This document shows, piece after piece, positions 52,888 through 61,932 of a stretch of 64,000 nucleotides of DNA. The notes beneath the pieces were generated by a model. That model saw only the letters and a program-made list of their open reading frames with translations. It did not search any database and was not told the DNA's origin. Origin of the DNA: an uncultured Treponema sp. (lineage in GTDB: Bacteria > Spirochaetota > Spirochaetia > Treponematales > Treponemataceae); NCBI GenBank assembly GCA_905372235.1, contig CAJPOF010000002.1:17092-81091 (forward strand), read 5' to 3'. Both the position numbers and the translations under genes were made by a program. How positions within the stretch are numbered: position 1 is the first letter of the stretch; each line of letters starts with the position of its first letter.

Positions 52888-52933
52888 AAAAACCGGAGCA
52901 GGAAAACCGTTTTTTCCGAGCCGTTCATGCTCC
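52888..52933 (-). terminator. Hairpin after the second glycosyltransferase gene
   Basis: On the minus strand GGAGCA pairs with TGCTCC (52933-52928 with 52900-52895) and GGAAAA with TTTTCC inside it; the sequence then runs GGTTTTT. It can end transcription between the glycosyltransferase and wbaP-type genes, giving two transcripts. Confidence 0.55.
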
Positions 52934-52940
52934 AAATATT

Positions 52941-54062
52941 TTATCTGATTTTTATTTTTTCTATTGTCTGTTCTACAAGTGAAAAAAACTCTTTTTTGAA
53001 ACGTTCTTCGGTGAAACTTCTTGCGTTAGAGACAATCGCCTCTTTTTTGAAAATGCCTTTGCCGTCAAGTTCCTCGAACCTTTCTATGGCTTTGGAAAGG
53101 CATTCGGTTTCCTGTTTTTCAAAAAAGATTCCCGTTTTCCCGTCGAGTACAGTTTCCAAAGCACCGCCCCGTCCGAAGGCGATTACAGGAGAGCCGCATG
53201 CCTGGGCTTCAAGCGGAGTCAAGCCGAAGTCTTCTTCGGCGCAGAATATCAAGGCTTTGCATCGTCTAAGGTAAAAAAGCACTTCCTCGTCGGGAATGCG
53301 CCCTTTAAATTCGATATTGCCTGAGTTTTTTGCAAGTTTCTTGAGTTTTTCGGCTTCAGAACCGCTTCCTATCACCACTAGTTTTTTTCCAAGTGCCATG
53401 CATGCGCGTATCGCGAGGTCGGCTCTCTTGTATGGCACAAGACGGCTGAAAAATACGTAGAAATCTTCTCTTTTGGAAACAGAATCGTCCGCACTGAACC
53501 TTGAAACGTTCACCGGAGAATAGATTACGGATGCGTCCCTGTTCCAGAATCTTTTTATCCTTCGTGCGATGTATTTTGAGTTTGCTACGATTGCATCAAT
53601 CCTTTGTGAACTTATGTAGTCCCATTGCCTGATTTCGCCTATCCATCTGTCCATGAAAAACCGTGTAAGGTTTCCGCTTCTTTTTCTGTAGTCGAAAAAA
53701 AGATCCCAGGCGTAGCGCATGGGAGAGTGTATGTATGCTATATGCGGAATATGAGGCGGAACAATCACTCCCTTGGCGCACGAGGACGAGGAACTTATCA
53801 CAAGGTCATAGCCTGAAAGGTCAAATGATTCGAACGCCTTCGGCATGAACTTTAGGAGTTTGGTATAGATTTTTGTGGAAAATGGAAGCCTTTGGATTTT
53901 TGACGTAAAGATTTTTGTCTCTTCAAAATGTCCCTTCATCTTTTTTTTATCGTGAACCAGGGTAAACATGTCTGCTTCCGGATACATCCTTAGCAAAAGT
54001 TCGACAAAGGTTTCCGCTCCGCCGTAATTTGTGAGCCAGTCATGCACGATAGCTACTTTCAT
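52941..54062 (-). CDS. Glycosyltransferase, GT4 family
   Basis: A 373-residue GT-B fold glycosyltransferase. The N-terminus VAIVHDWLTNYGGAETFVEL has the Gly-rich acceptor loop; the C-terminal donor domain has FVFFSRLVPYKRADLAIRAC-like sequence (YVFFSRLVPYKRAD) and the E-x7-E signature in EEDFGLTPLEAQACGSPVIA. It overlaps the fused heptose gene by 4 bases, so it probably adds a sugar, perhaps the heptose, to the lipid-linked glycan. Exact specificity unknown. Confidence 0.88.
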   Translation of the reverse strand: MKVAIVHDWLTNYGGAETFVELLLRMYPEADMFTLVHDKKKMKGHFEETKIFTSKIQRLPFSTKIYTKLLKFMPKAFESFDLSGYDLVISSSSSCAKGVIVPPHIPHIAYIHSPMRYAWDLFFDYRKRSGNLTRFFMDRWIGEIRQWDYISSQRIDAIVANSKYIARRIKRFWNRDASVIYSPVNVSRFSADDSVSKREDFYVFFSRLVPYKRADLAIRACMALGKKLVVIGSGSEAEKLKKLAKNSGNIEFKGRIPDEEVLFYLRRCKALIFCAEEDFGLTPLEAQACGSPVIAFGRGGALETVLDGKTGIFFEKQETECLSKAIERFEELDGKGIFKKEAIVSNARSFTEERFKKEFFSLVEQTIEKIKIR

Positions 54063-55408
54063 TTTTGTTCCGCCGTCTCAAGTTTTTTTGCAAAGTCAAG
54101 GAGCGAGTGTTCTTCCGTGATAAATACGCTTTCCATGCATCCTGCGTTTTTCCCTGCCTGTATGTCGTTTTCGCCGTCACCTACCATGTATGATTTTGAT
54201 AAGTCTATGTTGAAATCCTTTGCCGCTTTCAATATCAGACCGGGTTTTGGCTTCCGGCAGTCGCAGTCCGTCTTGTATTCAGGTCTTTCTCCCGGAAAAC
54301 CTTTGTCCGTGTGGTGCGGACAGAAGTATATTGCATCAACGAAAGCTCCTTCTTTTCCAAGTTCGCTTTCCATCTTGTCGTGGATTTTTTGGAGTTCCTC
54401 GAATGTGCAGTCTCCGCGTGCGATTACCGGCTGGTTTGTTACGACAATTGTAAGATATCCGGATTTGTTGATTTTTTTTATCGCCTCTGCCGCTCCGGGA
54501 AGAAGTTCAAGCTCGGATGCGTTTTTTACAAATCCTGTGTGTCGGTTTATCGTTCCGTCTCTGTCGAGGAACACAGCCTTCTGTCTGTTTGAAAGGTTTC
54601 TTGCGTGAACTTTACCTGTCTTTATGTCCGATTCGGTTTCAGAATAACGCTCCGGAGTTCCCATGTCCTTTATGTATTCCGGAGTTCTGTACGCAAAGAT
54701 TTTTCCGAGGGCGATGTTCGGCTTTAGCACGTCTCGGTCAAGGTCTATCTTATCGGGCGTTTCGGGATGCCGAGGAACAAAGTTTTCCGCCGTTTTTCTT
54801 AGAAGTTCCGGGGAAATTATCTGGATTCCTGCGTTTACAAGATTTCTGCAGTATGTCCTTTTGTCTTCTTTTGAAAGCCATTTTATAATGCGTGATGTGT
54901 CTTCCGGAAGTCCGCCGATTTTTTTTGGCGGAAGGATTTCTGTTACTATGAGGGAAGAATCGTACGGATGTCCGTTCGGATGAGCCATAAGGCTTCCCCA
55001 GGCATTTTTTTCTTTATGGAATGAGATGAACCTTTCAAAATCGATGTCGAAAATGACGTCTCCGCATAGAAGAAGAAAATCTTCGTCCAACACAGTATTT
55101 GTTTTTATCGAGGAAAGATCTTTTCCGTCGAGCATTTTGAACAGCGCACCTGCCGTTCCCAAAGGTCTTTCTTCCGTAAAATAGTCTATGTGTACGCCAA
55201 AATCTTTTCCGTCTTTGAAAAAATCTTTTATTGCATCGCCAAGGTAGCCGACCCCGATTGTTATGTCGGTAAGATTGTACTCCCTTAGATTTTCAATCTG
55301 ATATTGAAGAATTGGTTTTCCGCATATTTCAATCATCGGTTTTGGAACATCGCTTCTTACAGAGCGGATTCTAGTTCCTTTTCCGCCAGCCATTATCACA
55401 GTCTTCAT
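54059..55408 (-). CDS. Fused heptose-1-phosphate guanylyltransferase and heptose-bisphosphate phosphatase
   Basis: A 449-residue two-domain enzyme. Residues 1-255 are a nucleotidyltransferase (AGGKGTRIR, VPKPMIEICGKPILQYQ) of the HddC type. Residues 275-445 are a HAD phosphatase of the GmhB type: FLDRDGTIN, VTNQPVIARGD, the zinc ligands CPHH and CDCRKPKPG, and GDGENDIQAG. HddC makes GDP-D-glycero-alpha-D-manno-heptose from the heptose 1-phosphate and GTP; GmhB removes the 7-phosphate from the 1,7-bisphosphate. The fusion puts steps three and four on one chain. GmhA and HddA genes lie immediately upstream. Confidence 0.88.
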   Translation of the reverse strand: MKTVIMAGGKGTRIRSVRSDVPKPMIEICGKPILQYQIENLREYNLTDITIGVGYLGDAIKDFFKDGKDFGVHIDYFTEERPLGTAGALFKMLDGKDLSSIKTNTVLDEDFLLLCGDVIFDIDFERFISFHKEKNAWGSLMAHPNGHPYDSSLIVTEILPPKKIGGLPEDTSRIIKWLSKEDKRTYCRNLVNAGIQIISPELLRKTAENFVPRHPETPDKIDLDRDVLKPNIALGKIFAYRTPEYIKDMGTPERYSETESDIKTGKVHARNLSNRQKAVFLDRDGTINRHTGFVKNASELELLPGAAEAIKKINKSGYLTIVVTNQPVIARGDCTFEELQKIHDKMESELGKEGAFVDAIYFCPHHTDKGFPGERPEYKTDCDCRKPKPGLILKAAKDFNIDLSKSYMVGDGENDIQAGKNAGCMESVFITEEHSLLDFAKKLETAEQK

Positions 55409-55426
55409 GCGCTTTGTCCGATAAAC

Positions 55427-56059
55427 TTATTCTTTCCAGAAATGCTCTTCCACCTCAAGGCAGAGGGCATGGTAAACGGGGAGGTGTAGTTCCTGAATCA
55501 TGAACGTCTCAACCGCCGGCACGATTATGCTTATGTCCGCAAGATTTTTAAGTTTTCCGCCGTCGCGGCCTGTCAGCGCGATTGTCGTAAGTCCTTTTGC
55601 CCTTGCGACGACAGTCGGGTAGATGATGTCTTTGGAGTTCCCGGATGTGGATATTCCAAGAAAAACGTCTCCTTTTTTTCCGTAGCCGTTCACCTGCTGG
55701 GCGAACATCACGTTTCCGTCAACATCGTTCAAGCTTGCGGTCATCAAGGCGGTGTTGTTTGTAAGGGCGATGGCAGGAAGAGATCCTTGGAGTTTGTCTG
55801 AAAGATAGTTTCCCGTCTCTTCGTCTATGTTCTTTATGGAATCTAAAAATTCTTTTGAAGGAAGTCGCTTTTTGCAGAAAGATTTTAGAAGCTCTCCGGT
55901 TATGTGGTCGCTATCGGCGCAGCTTCCGCCGTTCCCTGCGATAAGAAGTTTTCCGCCTTTTTCAAACGATTCTATAAGGGCGGCGCATGATTTTTCGATG
56001 TCTTTTCTGCACTGTTCAAGTGAAGGGTAGCGGTTGCAAAGCTGGTCTATGTATTTCAT
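55427..56059 (-). CDS. gmhA: Sedoheptulose 7-phosphate isomerase
   Basis: A 210-residue SIS-domain enzyme that turns sedoheptulose 7-phosphate into D-glycero-D-manno-heptose 7-phosphate, the first step of ADP- and GDP-heptose synthesis. LLIAGNGGSCADSDHITGEL holds the phosphate-binding loop, and GDVFLGISTSGNSKDII the second SIS loop; the C-terminal EVEEHFW resembles the family end. It overlaps hddA by 4 bases. At 210 residues it is slightly longer than typical GmhA (about 190). Confidence 0.92.
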   Translation of the reverse strand: MKYIDQLCNRYPSLEQCRKDIEKSCAALIESFEKGGKLLIAGNGGSCADSDHITGELLKSFCKKRLPSKEFLDSIKNIDEETGNYLSDKLQGSLPAIALTNNTALMTASLNDVDGNVMFAQQVNGYGKKGDVFLGISTSGNSKDIIYPTVVARAKGLTTIALTGRDGGKLKNLADISIIVPAVETFMIQELHLPVYHALCLEVEEHFWKE

Positions 56060-57057
56060 ATTTTCTCCTCGTTGTCATCTGCGGCGTAGTATATAATCCT
56101 TGTTCCTTCGTTTTCAAAACTGAAGGGAACTTGCATTTGGTCTTTTAGGGCATTTTTTACCGATTTCTGTTTTTCCTTAGGAACATAAAAAAGAAGGAAG
56201 CCCCCTCCGCCTGCTCCAAGAAGTTTTCCGCCGAGCGCGCCCGCATCCATCGCCTTTTTGTACTGTTCGTCTATGGAATCGGTCGATATTCCTTCGGAAA
56301 TTCCTCTTTTTAGATTCCATGAGTAGTCCAAAAGTTTTCCGAATTCGTCTATGTCGGCGTTGTTGTCGCTTAGGATTTTTTGCGCCTCATCCACAAGGGA
56401 ATAGATTTCAAGGAGTTCTTTTGTCTTTTCCTTCATGGATTTTTCAGTGCCTTTTTGTATGTCGCTTGAAAAACGGCTGAATCCCGTGAAAAAAAGCATA
56501 AGGTTATCGTTCAGTTCTTTTTTTCTTTCGCGGCTCATCACGACGGGATTTACGGTGTAGCCGTCCTTCGAAAAATCTATCCTGTTGAATCCGCCGAATG
56601 CCGCCGCTATCTGATCCTGTATTCCGCCTGCCTCGGCGCATAGGGTTCTCTCAAGATAGATGGCGTCGTCGGAAAGTTTTTTCTTGTCGGCGTATTTTCC
56701 TTTCAGGGCGTAGAACGCTTCAAGCATTCCGACTGCGAACGACGAGGATGTTCCAAGTCCGCTTCTTGCAGGAAGGTCTGCCTCGTATGTCATGCGGATT
56801 TTTTCCATTCCAAGCCATTTCATCGCATTTCTTATTGCAGGATGCTGGATTTCGTCTACGGAGTTTACTTTTTCTTCTTTTGAATATGTAAGATGGGTCT
56901 TGTATTCGAAAAACGGCGGAAGATTTCGGACTGTGACATAGGCATACTTGTCGAACGTAGTGCTTAGGACGGCTCCTCCATGCTCATTGAAAAAGCCGCT
57001 GAAATCCGTGCCGCCACCGAAGAACGACATTCGGAATGGTGTCTTGGTTATAATCAT
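56056..57057 (-). CDS. hddA: D-glycero-alpha-D-manno-heptose 7-phosphate kinase
   Basis: A 333-residue GHMP kinase. TPFRMSFFGGGTDFSGFFNE is the substrate-binding start, LPARSGLGTSSSFAVGML the ATP loop, and GALGGKLLGAGGGGFLLFYV the C-terminal GHMP motif. HddA phosphorylates the 7-phosphate at C1 to the alpha anomer, the branch that leads to GDP-heptose. It lies between gmhA and a GT4 gene, spacings of -4 and 15 bases. Confidence 0.92.
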   Translation of the reverse strand: MIITKTPFRMSFFGGGTDFSGFFNEHGGAVLSTTFDKYAYVTVRNLPPFFEYKTHLTYSKEEKVNSVDEIQHPAIRNAMKWLGMEKIRMTYEADLPARSGLGTSSSFAVGMLEAFYALKGKYADKKKLSDDAIYLERTLCAEAGGIQDQIAAAFGGFNRIDFSKDGYTVNPVVMSRERKKELNDNLMLFFTGFSRFSSDIQKGTEKSMKEKTKELLEIYSLVDEAQKILSDNNADIDEFGKLLDYSWNLKRGISEGISTDSIDEQYKKAMDAGALGGKLLGAGGGGFLLFYVPKEKQKSVKNALKDQMQVPFSFENEGTRIIYYAADDNEEKI

Positions 57058-57072
57058 AGTGCCGATTATAAT

Positions 57073-58128
57073 CTAATTAATCTTTGATTTCAACGAATTT
57101 ATGATTATGGAATATGTCCTTTGGAAGGAGTAGATGTCCGGAATGCCTTTCGGGGGTTCTTTGTCGAAGGATTCGATAAGCTTTTTGCAAAGGTCTTCTT
57201 CGTCCTCAGGCCTGAAATATGAAACGGGAAAATCTTTGTATATTTCTTTGAACACAATGATGTCTGAAAGGACGACGTTCGTTCCCGATTGGAGCGCTTC
57301 CAGAGGCGGAAGACCGAATCCTTCGTAAAGGGACGGCTGAACCAAAAGCTTTGATTTTCTGTAAAGTCCGTTCAGTTCTTCGTCACTTATTCTTCCCGTA
57401 AACTCGACAGAATCTTCTGGCATGGAACGGATTTTTTCTGAAAGCCCTCCGTCTCCGGTTCTGAAGTTTTCCGCGTTTCCGACTATTACAAGTTTTGCGT
57501 CAAGTCCTCTTTTCCTTGCCTCAAGAAATGCGGGAATCAGTGTTTGAAGTCCTTTGTGTTTTTTTATGTTTCCCACAAAAAGGATTCTGTTGTCTTTTTC
57601 GATTTTTTCATCTGAGTTTTTTGAGCCTAGCCATTTGGGAACGGCGCTGTACGTAACCGCCACAGGCTTTTTTGTCTTCAGGTGATGAATTATCCTTTCT
57701 TTTGAGAATTCCGAGACAGTGAACACCAAGGCGGATTTTTTTACCGCATATTTGTAGAACCACTTCCTTACGGCTGTTCCTGCATTTCCGGCGAGGCTTG
57801 GAATGTCAAGGAAAATCACGTCATGTATTGTGGAAAAAATCGGGATTTTTATTCCGCTTGGGATATTGCAGTACGGGCTGTAGTATGCGTCATAGGAGTT
57901 TATGATTTTTGATATTTTTTTAGGGAAAAAAAAGAGTTCCTTTGCGCTGAACGTTTTTATGTCGCATTCGATTGTCTTTACGTTTTTTTCACCTTCGTAA
58001 CAGGAAATGTCGTTCTTCCGTCCTATCAAAAGGCATTCGTGTTCCTTTATGAAAAACGGAAGCAGGGATGATATGTAAGACCCTATTCCTCCCGAACCTA
58101 TCATTCTGCAGTCTATCGCTATCTTCAT
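57073..58128 (-). CDS. Glycosyltransferase, GT4 family
   Basis: A 351-residue GT-B glycosyltransferase. The start IAIDCRMIGSGGIGSYISSL resembles WbdB/mannosyltransferase-type enzymes, TIHDVIFLDIP is also shared, and the donor site is QPSLYEGFGLPPLEALQSGT. It is the first gene of the heptose run. A TACAAT box six bases before the ATG and AGGA between them give both a leaderless and a very close ribosome-site reading. Acceptor and donor sugars unknown. Confidence 0.88.
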   Translation of the reverse strand: MKIAIDCRMIGSGGIGSYISSLLPFFIKEHECLLIGRKNDISCYEGEKNVKTIECDIKTFSAKELFFFPKKISKIINSYDAYYSPYCNIPSGIKIPIFSTIHDVIFLDIPSLAGNAGTAVRKWFYKYAVKKSALVFTVSEFSKERIIHHLKTKKPVAVTYSAVPKWLGSKNSDEKIEKDNRILFVGNIKKHKGLQTLIPAFLEARKRGLDAKLVIVGNAENFRTGDGGLSEKIRSMPEDSVEFTGRISDEELNGLYRKSKLLVQPSLYEGFGLPPLEALQSGTNVVLSDIIVFKEIYKDFPVSYFRPEDEEDLCKKLIESFDKEPPKGIPDIYSFQRTYSIIINSLKSKIN

Positions 58129-58134
58129 TGTCCT

Positions 58135-58187
58135 ATTGTATCAGAAAACCATGCCTTGTAGTAGAAGTTATCTTTTTGCTCTATAAT
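58135..58187. promoter_or_regulatory. Divergent promoter region of the glycan locus
   Basis: Only 66 bases separate the two starts. A minus-strand TACAAT (58140-58135) ends 6 bases before the ATG at 58128; a plus-strand TATAAT (58182-58187) ends 7 bases before the ATG at 58195. Both predict leaderless mRNAs; -35 boxes are poor. Confidence 0.5.
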
Positions 58188-58194
58188 CCTTTTT

Positions 58195-59955
58195 ATGAAA
58201 TCCACAAAAAAGATTATTTTTGCTTTCTTTTTTTTCAAGGCGGCTTTTGTTTTTGCATACGGAATATATGGGACGCAGCAACTAATCCAAGGCGACCATT
58301 GGCTTTTGGAGGCGTTGGAACTTATCGGAACGGAACAAAAGAATGCACTTTTAATAAACACATCCCCCATCAGTGTGGAAGAAATAAGGATTCAGATGAA
58401 AAAGATAGACTATGAAAGTCTTTCTAAAAACGCCAAGGCTCTCTATGACAGGATGGAAGAATATATCGAAAGGCGGCGCGGATTTAAAAAAATAGGAGCG
58501 TTCACGTTCGCCCTTAATATTAAGGCTAAGCCTGAGATTTTGTATAAGTCCAACAACGAGATTGACTGGTCGTTCGCCACTGACTATACGGGTTCAAAAG
58601 GTTACGGCGCTTCTTCCAATTATTCGGGAAACCGTGACGTGAAGACCCTTCTTGCGCTTCCTCTATATTTTGATTTTGGTGACACGTTTTTCATGGAGGC
58701 TGAACCTTTTTTCAAGAAAAACTATTGGGGATTTTCCAAGACGAATAATTTTTTAAACATTCCTTTTTCTTCATCCGAGTTGGAATTCCTTATTCCTACC
58801 AACGCATACATAAACATAGGAAAGGCATTCGATGGCTGGGGATTCAATTTTTTTGTGGCAAAGGAAGGGCTTTGCATAGGTCGGACGCAGACCGGAAGCG
58901 TGCTGTACAATTCCACATTCCAGACGGACGCTGTTTTTCAGATGAATCTTTACAGTCCTCGGTTCAAGTACAACCTGAACATAGCGGAGGTTGACCGGAA
59001 AAAGTATTTCTACCTTCACTATGTAGATTTGCTTCCGTTCAACTGGTTACGTTTGGGAGTCCTTGAGGGAACTCTGGTGAATGCGGCTTTTGATCTTCGC
59101 TATCTTAATCCGCTTATGACGATGCATTCTTTCGGCTCTTGGAATGACTATTGCAGTCCGAAAGAGAAGGCAAAGTACAACGAGGCGAATGTCTGTGCGT
59201 ACTTCGGCTTTGATTTTGACATAAGTCCGATCCGTTATCTTAGGTTCTACGGACTTTACGCTCAGAATGAACTTCAGTCTTTTCTTGAGTTGGACAAAAA
59301 TCCTGACAATGTTGGAAACTACTATCCCGACAGTTTTGCGTTCCAGTTTGGCTCGGAGGTGAATATTCCCGCATGGAAAAACGGATACTGGAAAGGAAGC
59401 ATTGAGGCTGTCTATGCAAGTCCCTACTGTTACATAAAGCAGTCTCCGTCATGGTCATTGCATAAAGAACGGCTTGACATGAACTCAAGCACTAAACTTC
59501 CTGTGGCAAGTTGGGTAGGTACTCCTTTTGGACCTGACTCCATAAGCGTGCAGGGAAAATTGCAGTATATTTCCGGCGATAAATGGAACGCTTCCGTTGA
59601 TTATATTTTTGTCGCTCACGGAGAAAAATCGTTCGGAATCTTTCAGGAAAAAGATTCTGACGGCTGGTACAAATATTATCCTGCCGCAAAATGGCTTCAG
59701 AAAGATTCGGGACTTACTGCAGAAGAAAAGAAAGCCCTTTCGGAAAAACTTAGGGCGGAGGCAAGAAACCTTCTTCCTTCAGGGATTGTCTCTTTTACGA
59801 ACACCGTTACAGCCCGAGGTCTATACAAGGTGAACCGGAATTTCAGTTCCGAAGGGAAAGTTTCATATACATTCATATTCAATCACAAGAACGTGAAAAA
59901 TGCCTTTGCACATGGAGTTGAATTAGCTCTTAGCGGTTCATGGTCGCTTTTTTAG
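58195..59955 (+). CDS. Predicted outer-membrane beta-barrel protein
   Basis: A 586-residue protein with a signal peptide (IIFAFFFFKAAFVFA). A helical N-terminal part of about 75 residues precedes roughly 490 residues of alternating aromatic and polar strands, ending ELALSGSWSLF with a terminal Phe, typical of outer-membrane barrels. The general plan (short helical region then barrel, in a glycan locus) recalls Wzi capsule-assembly proteins, but I cannot claim homology. The stop overlaps the converging GT2 gene by 18 bases. No ribosome site precedes its ATG. Confidence 0.7.
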   Translation: MKSTKKIIFAFFFFKAAFVFAYGIYGTQQLIQGDHWLLEALELIGTEQKNALLINTSPISVEEIRIQMKKIDYESLSKNAKALYDRMEEYIERRRGFKKIGAFTFALNIKAKPEILYKSNNEIDWSFATDYTGSKGYGASSNYSGNRDVKTLLALPLYFDFGDTFFMEAEPFFKKNYWGFSKTNNFLNIPFSSSELEFLIPTNAYINIGKAFDGWGFNFFVAKEGLCIGRTQTGSVLYNSTFQTDAVFQMNLYSPRFKYNLNIAEVDRKKYFYLHYVDLLPFNWLRLGVLEGTLVNAAFDLRYLNPLMTMHSFGSWNDYCSPKEKAKYNEANVCAYFGFDFDISPIRYLRFYGLYAQNELQSFLELDKNPDNVGNYYPDSFAFQFGSEVNIPAWKNGYWKGSIEAVYASPYCYIKQSPSWSLHKERLDMNSSTKLPVASWVGTPFGPDSISVQGKLQYISGDKWNASVDYIFVAHGEKSFGIFQEKDSDGWYKYYPAAKWLQKDSGLTAEEKKALSEKLRAEARNLLPSGIVSFTNTVTARGLYKVNRNFSSEGKVSYTFIFNHKNVKNAFAHGVELALSGSWSLF

Positions 59956-60972
59956 CCTGTTCAGCGCATACAGAGCCGCCGCCATAAGATACGGAAAAGC
60001 CGAAAGTAAAAGGACTGTTTTTTCTTTTTTTGAAAGGAATTTTTCTTTTGCAAGATGTTTTTTCGCATATGAAAGTTCCTTTGATGAAAGAACCTCTTTA
60101 AGTTCCTTTTTGAAAAGTCTGAACGGGAGTGTGTTGTTCCTGTCTGCAAAATGCTTTTTTAGAAGCGAAAGAAAATGCCTGAAAATCGCATATCGAAGAG
60201 AATCCTTCGTTATTTTTTCCATGTCGGGCTTTTCGGCTTTGTAAAAAACGTTCGAAACGGTGTAAAAATCCTTCAGTTCAAGATATCTTTTTGAAAGGGA
60301 TGAGGAATATATCACATAGTTGTAGAGGGCTTTGTTTTCGTAGACAAATTTATTTACGAAATTGAAGTATTCCCAGCAAAAATATGTGTCCTCTCCAGTC
60401 CTTAGACTGGTGTTGAAAAGAATTTTGTTTTCCCTGATTATGGACATCCTGAAAAGTTTGTCCCACGGAGTTCCCATTCCGATAAAATCGGTTTCAAAAT
60501 CCGTCAGGCGGTTACAGAAGCAGCCTGCCTGAAGCATCTTTATTTCTTCTTCCGAGGAACATATTTTTTTTGTGTTATACAGGAATATTTCGGTGGATTC
60601 TTCGTTTTCCACCTTGTTTATTCCTATCATTGATATGTCGCAGCCGGTCTCTTCCTGATTTTTTACAAGAATTTCAAGGTATTCCGGTTCAAGCCAGTCG
60701 TCGCTGTCCACAAAGCATATAAAATCTCCGGCGGCATTTTTTATTCCTGTGTTCCTTGCCTCGGCTGCGCCCATGTTCTTTTGACGCAGAACTTTTAGAA
60801 AAGTCGTTTTTTCAGAAAATTTTTCAAGGATTTTAAGGGATGAGTCTGATGAGCCGTCGTCTACAGCTATTACTTCAAAATCTTTGAATGTCTGATTTTC
60901 TATGCTTTCCATGCACCGCAGGATATATTTTTCCGCATTGTATACAGGAATCACAATCGAAACTTTCGGCAC
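59938..60972 (-). CDS. Glycosyltransferase, GT2 family
   Basis: A 344-residue GT-A glycosyltransferase. VSIVIPVYNAEKYILRCMES, VIAVDDGSSDSSLKILE and the DxD-type FICFVDSDDWLEPEYLEIL are GT2 hallmarks; AAEARNTGIKNAAGD is also standard. A hydrophobic C-terminal segment (TVLLLSAFPYLMAAALYAL) may anchor it to the membrane. It starts 2 bases after the preceding GT2 gene ends. Confidence 0.9.
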   Translation of the reverse strand: MPKVSIVIPVYNAEKYILRCMESIENQTFKDFEVIAVDDGSSDSSLKILEKFSEKTTFLKVLRQKNMGAAEARNTGIKNAAGDFICFVDSDDWLEPEYLEILVKNQEETGCDISMIGINKVENEESTEIFLYNTKKICSSEEEIKMLQAGCFCNRLTDFETDFIGMGTPWDKLFRMSIIRENKILFNTSLRTGEDTYFCWEYFNFVNKFVYENKALYNYVIYSSSLSKRYLELKDFYTVSNVFYKAEKPDMEKITKDSLRYAIFRHFLSLLKKHFADRNNTLPFRLFKKELKEVLSSKELSYAKKHLAKEKFLSKKEKTVLLLSAFPYLMAAALYALNRLKKRP

Positions 60973-60974
60973 GG

Positions 60975-61922
60975 CTAGACTCTCCCGATTTTTTTTATGT
61001 GTTCTTTAGTTTTTGAAAGAAGAAAAGGATTAAGCCAGCAGCATACAATCTGGAATTTTATGAAGTTTGCTTCAATGCTTTTTTTTCCATAAGTTTTCTG
61101 AATCCACATAAGGCGGCTGTACTCAAACTGTATGCGGGAAAAGGAAGCCTTGCGCTTTATCGAAAAATCTTCGCCGACAGAGCCTCCACAAAGATGGATT
61201 ATTTCAGGTCCGTTTATGATAAGCCGCTTTAAGTTTTTTTTCTCAAGCCTGAACTGCATTTCCATGTCTTCAAAATAAAGGAAAAAATCCTCGTCGTAGA
61301 ATGAGTTTTCGTCGTTTTTCATGAAAAGGTCAGCTCCGGTTATAAAATCCACCGAAATGGTGGCGTCTTCCCTTGGCTCAAAGAAATTCTTTTCTTTGAG
61401 CTTCCTTAGTTTTGCGGTAGGAATGTGAAGCGCATAAAGAATCGATAAAACGGCGTTCACAAACCATGCTTTAAAAAGTTCGGTCGCATTTTTTTTGAAA
61501 AACGAAAAATGCCCGTAGGAATGGATTACGTTTCCCTGGTCATTTAAAAGCCATGTTCCAATCGCCCCGATTTTTTCTTTTTCCTCGCTGTTTTCCCAAA
61601 AATCAAAAAAGATTTTTGCGGCGTTGTTCATAAGAATTGTGTCGCTGTTCAGAAAAAAAACGTATTTACCTTTGGAGATTTTCTTTGCGATGTTATTTGC
61701 TTTTCCGAATCCAAGATTTTTGTTGTTCTCGATAAGAATCGTTTTCGGAAAATCTTTTTTTACCATCTGGCAAGAGCCGTCCGACGAGCCGTTGTCGCTT
61801 ACAATCACCTCGAACTCTACGTCTTTTGTATTTTCGTAAATCGAAGAAAGGCATTTTTTAAGGAGTTCTTTTGTGTTGTATTCGACGATTATTATCGATA
61901 CATCGACCTTTCGTTCATCCAT
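60975..61922 (-). CDS. Glycosyltransferase, GT2 family (rhamnosyltransferase-like)
   Basis: A 315-residue enzyme. VSIIIVEYNTKELLKKCLSS, VIVSDNGSSDGSCQMVKKDF and YVFFLNSDTILMN resemble WcaA/rhamnosyltransferase-like GT2 proteins, with a later acidic motif YFEDMEMQFRLEK. It lies 10 bases after the large barrel gene and 2 bases before the second GT2 gene, so the three form one operon. Donor sugar unknown. Confidence 0.88.
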   Translation of the reverse strand: MDERKVDVSIIIVEYNTKELLKKCLSSIYENTKDVEFEVIVSDNGSSDGSCQMVKKDFPKTILIENNKNLGFGKANNIAKKISKGKYVFFLNSDTILMNNAAKIFFDFWENSEEKEKIGAIGTWLLNDQGNVIHSYGHFSFFKKNATELFKAWFVNAVLSILYALHIPTAKLRKLKEKNFFEPREDATISVDFITGADLFMKNDENSFYDEDFFLYFEDMEMQFRLEKKNLKRLIINGPEIIHLCGGSVGEDFSIKRKASFSRIQFEYSRLMWIQKTYGKKSIEANFIKFQIVCCWLNPFLLSKTKEHIKKIGRV

Positions 61923-61932
61923 GAGCTTTTTC

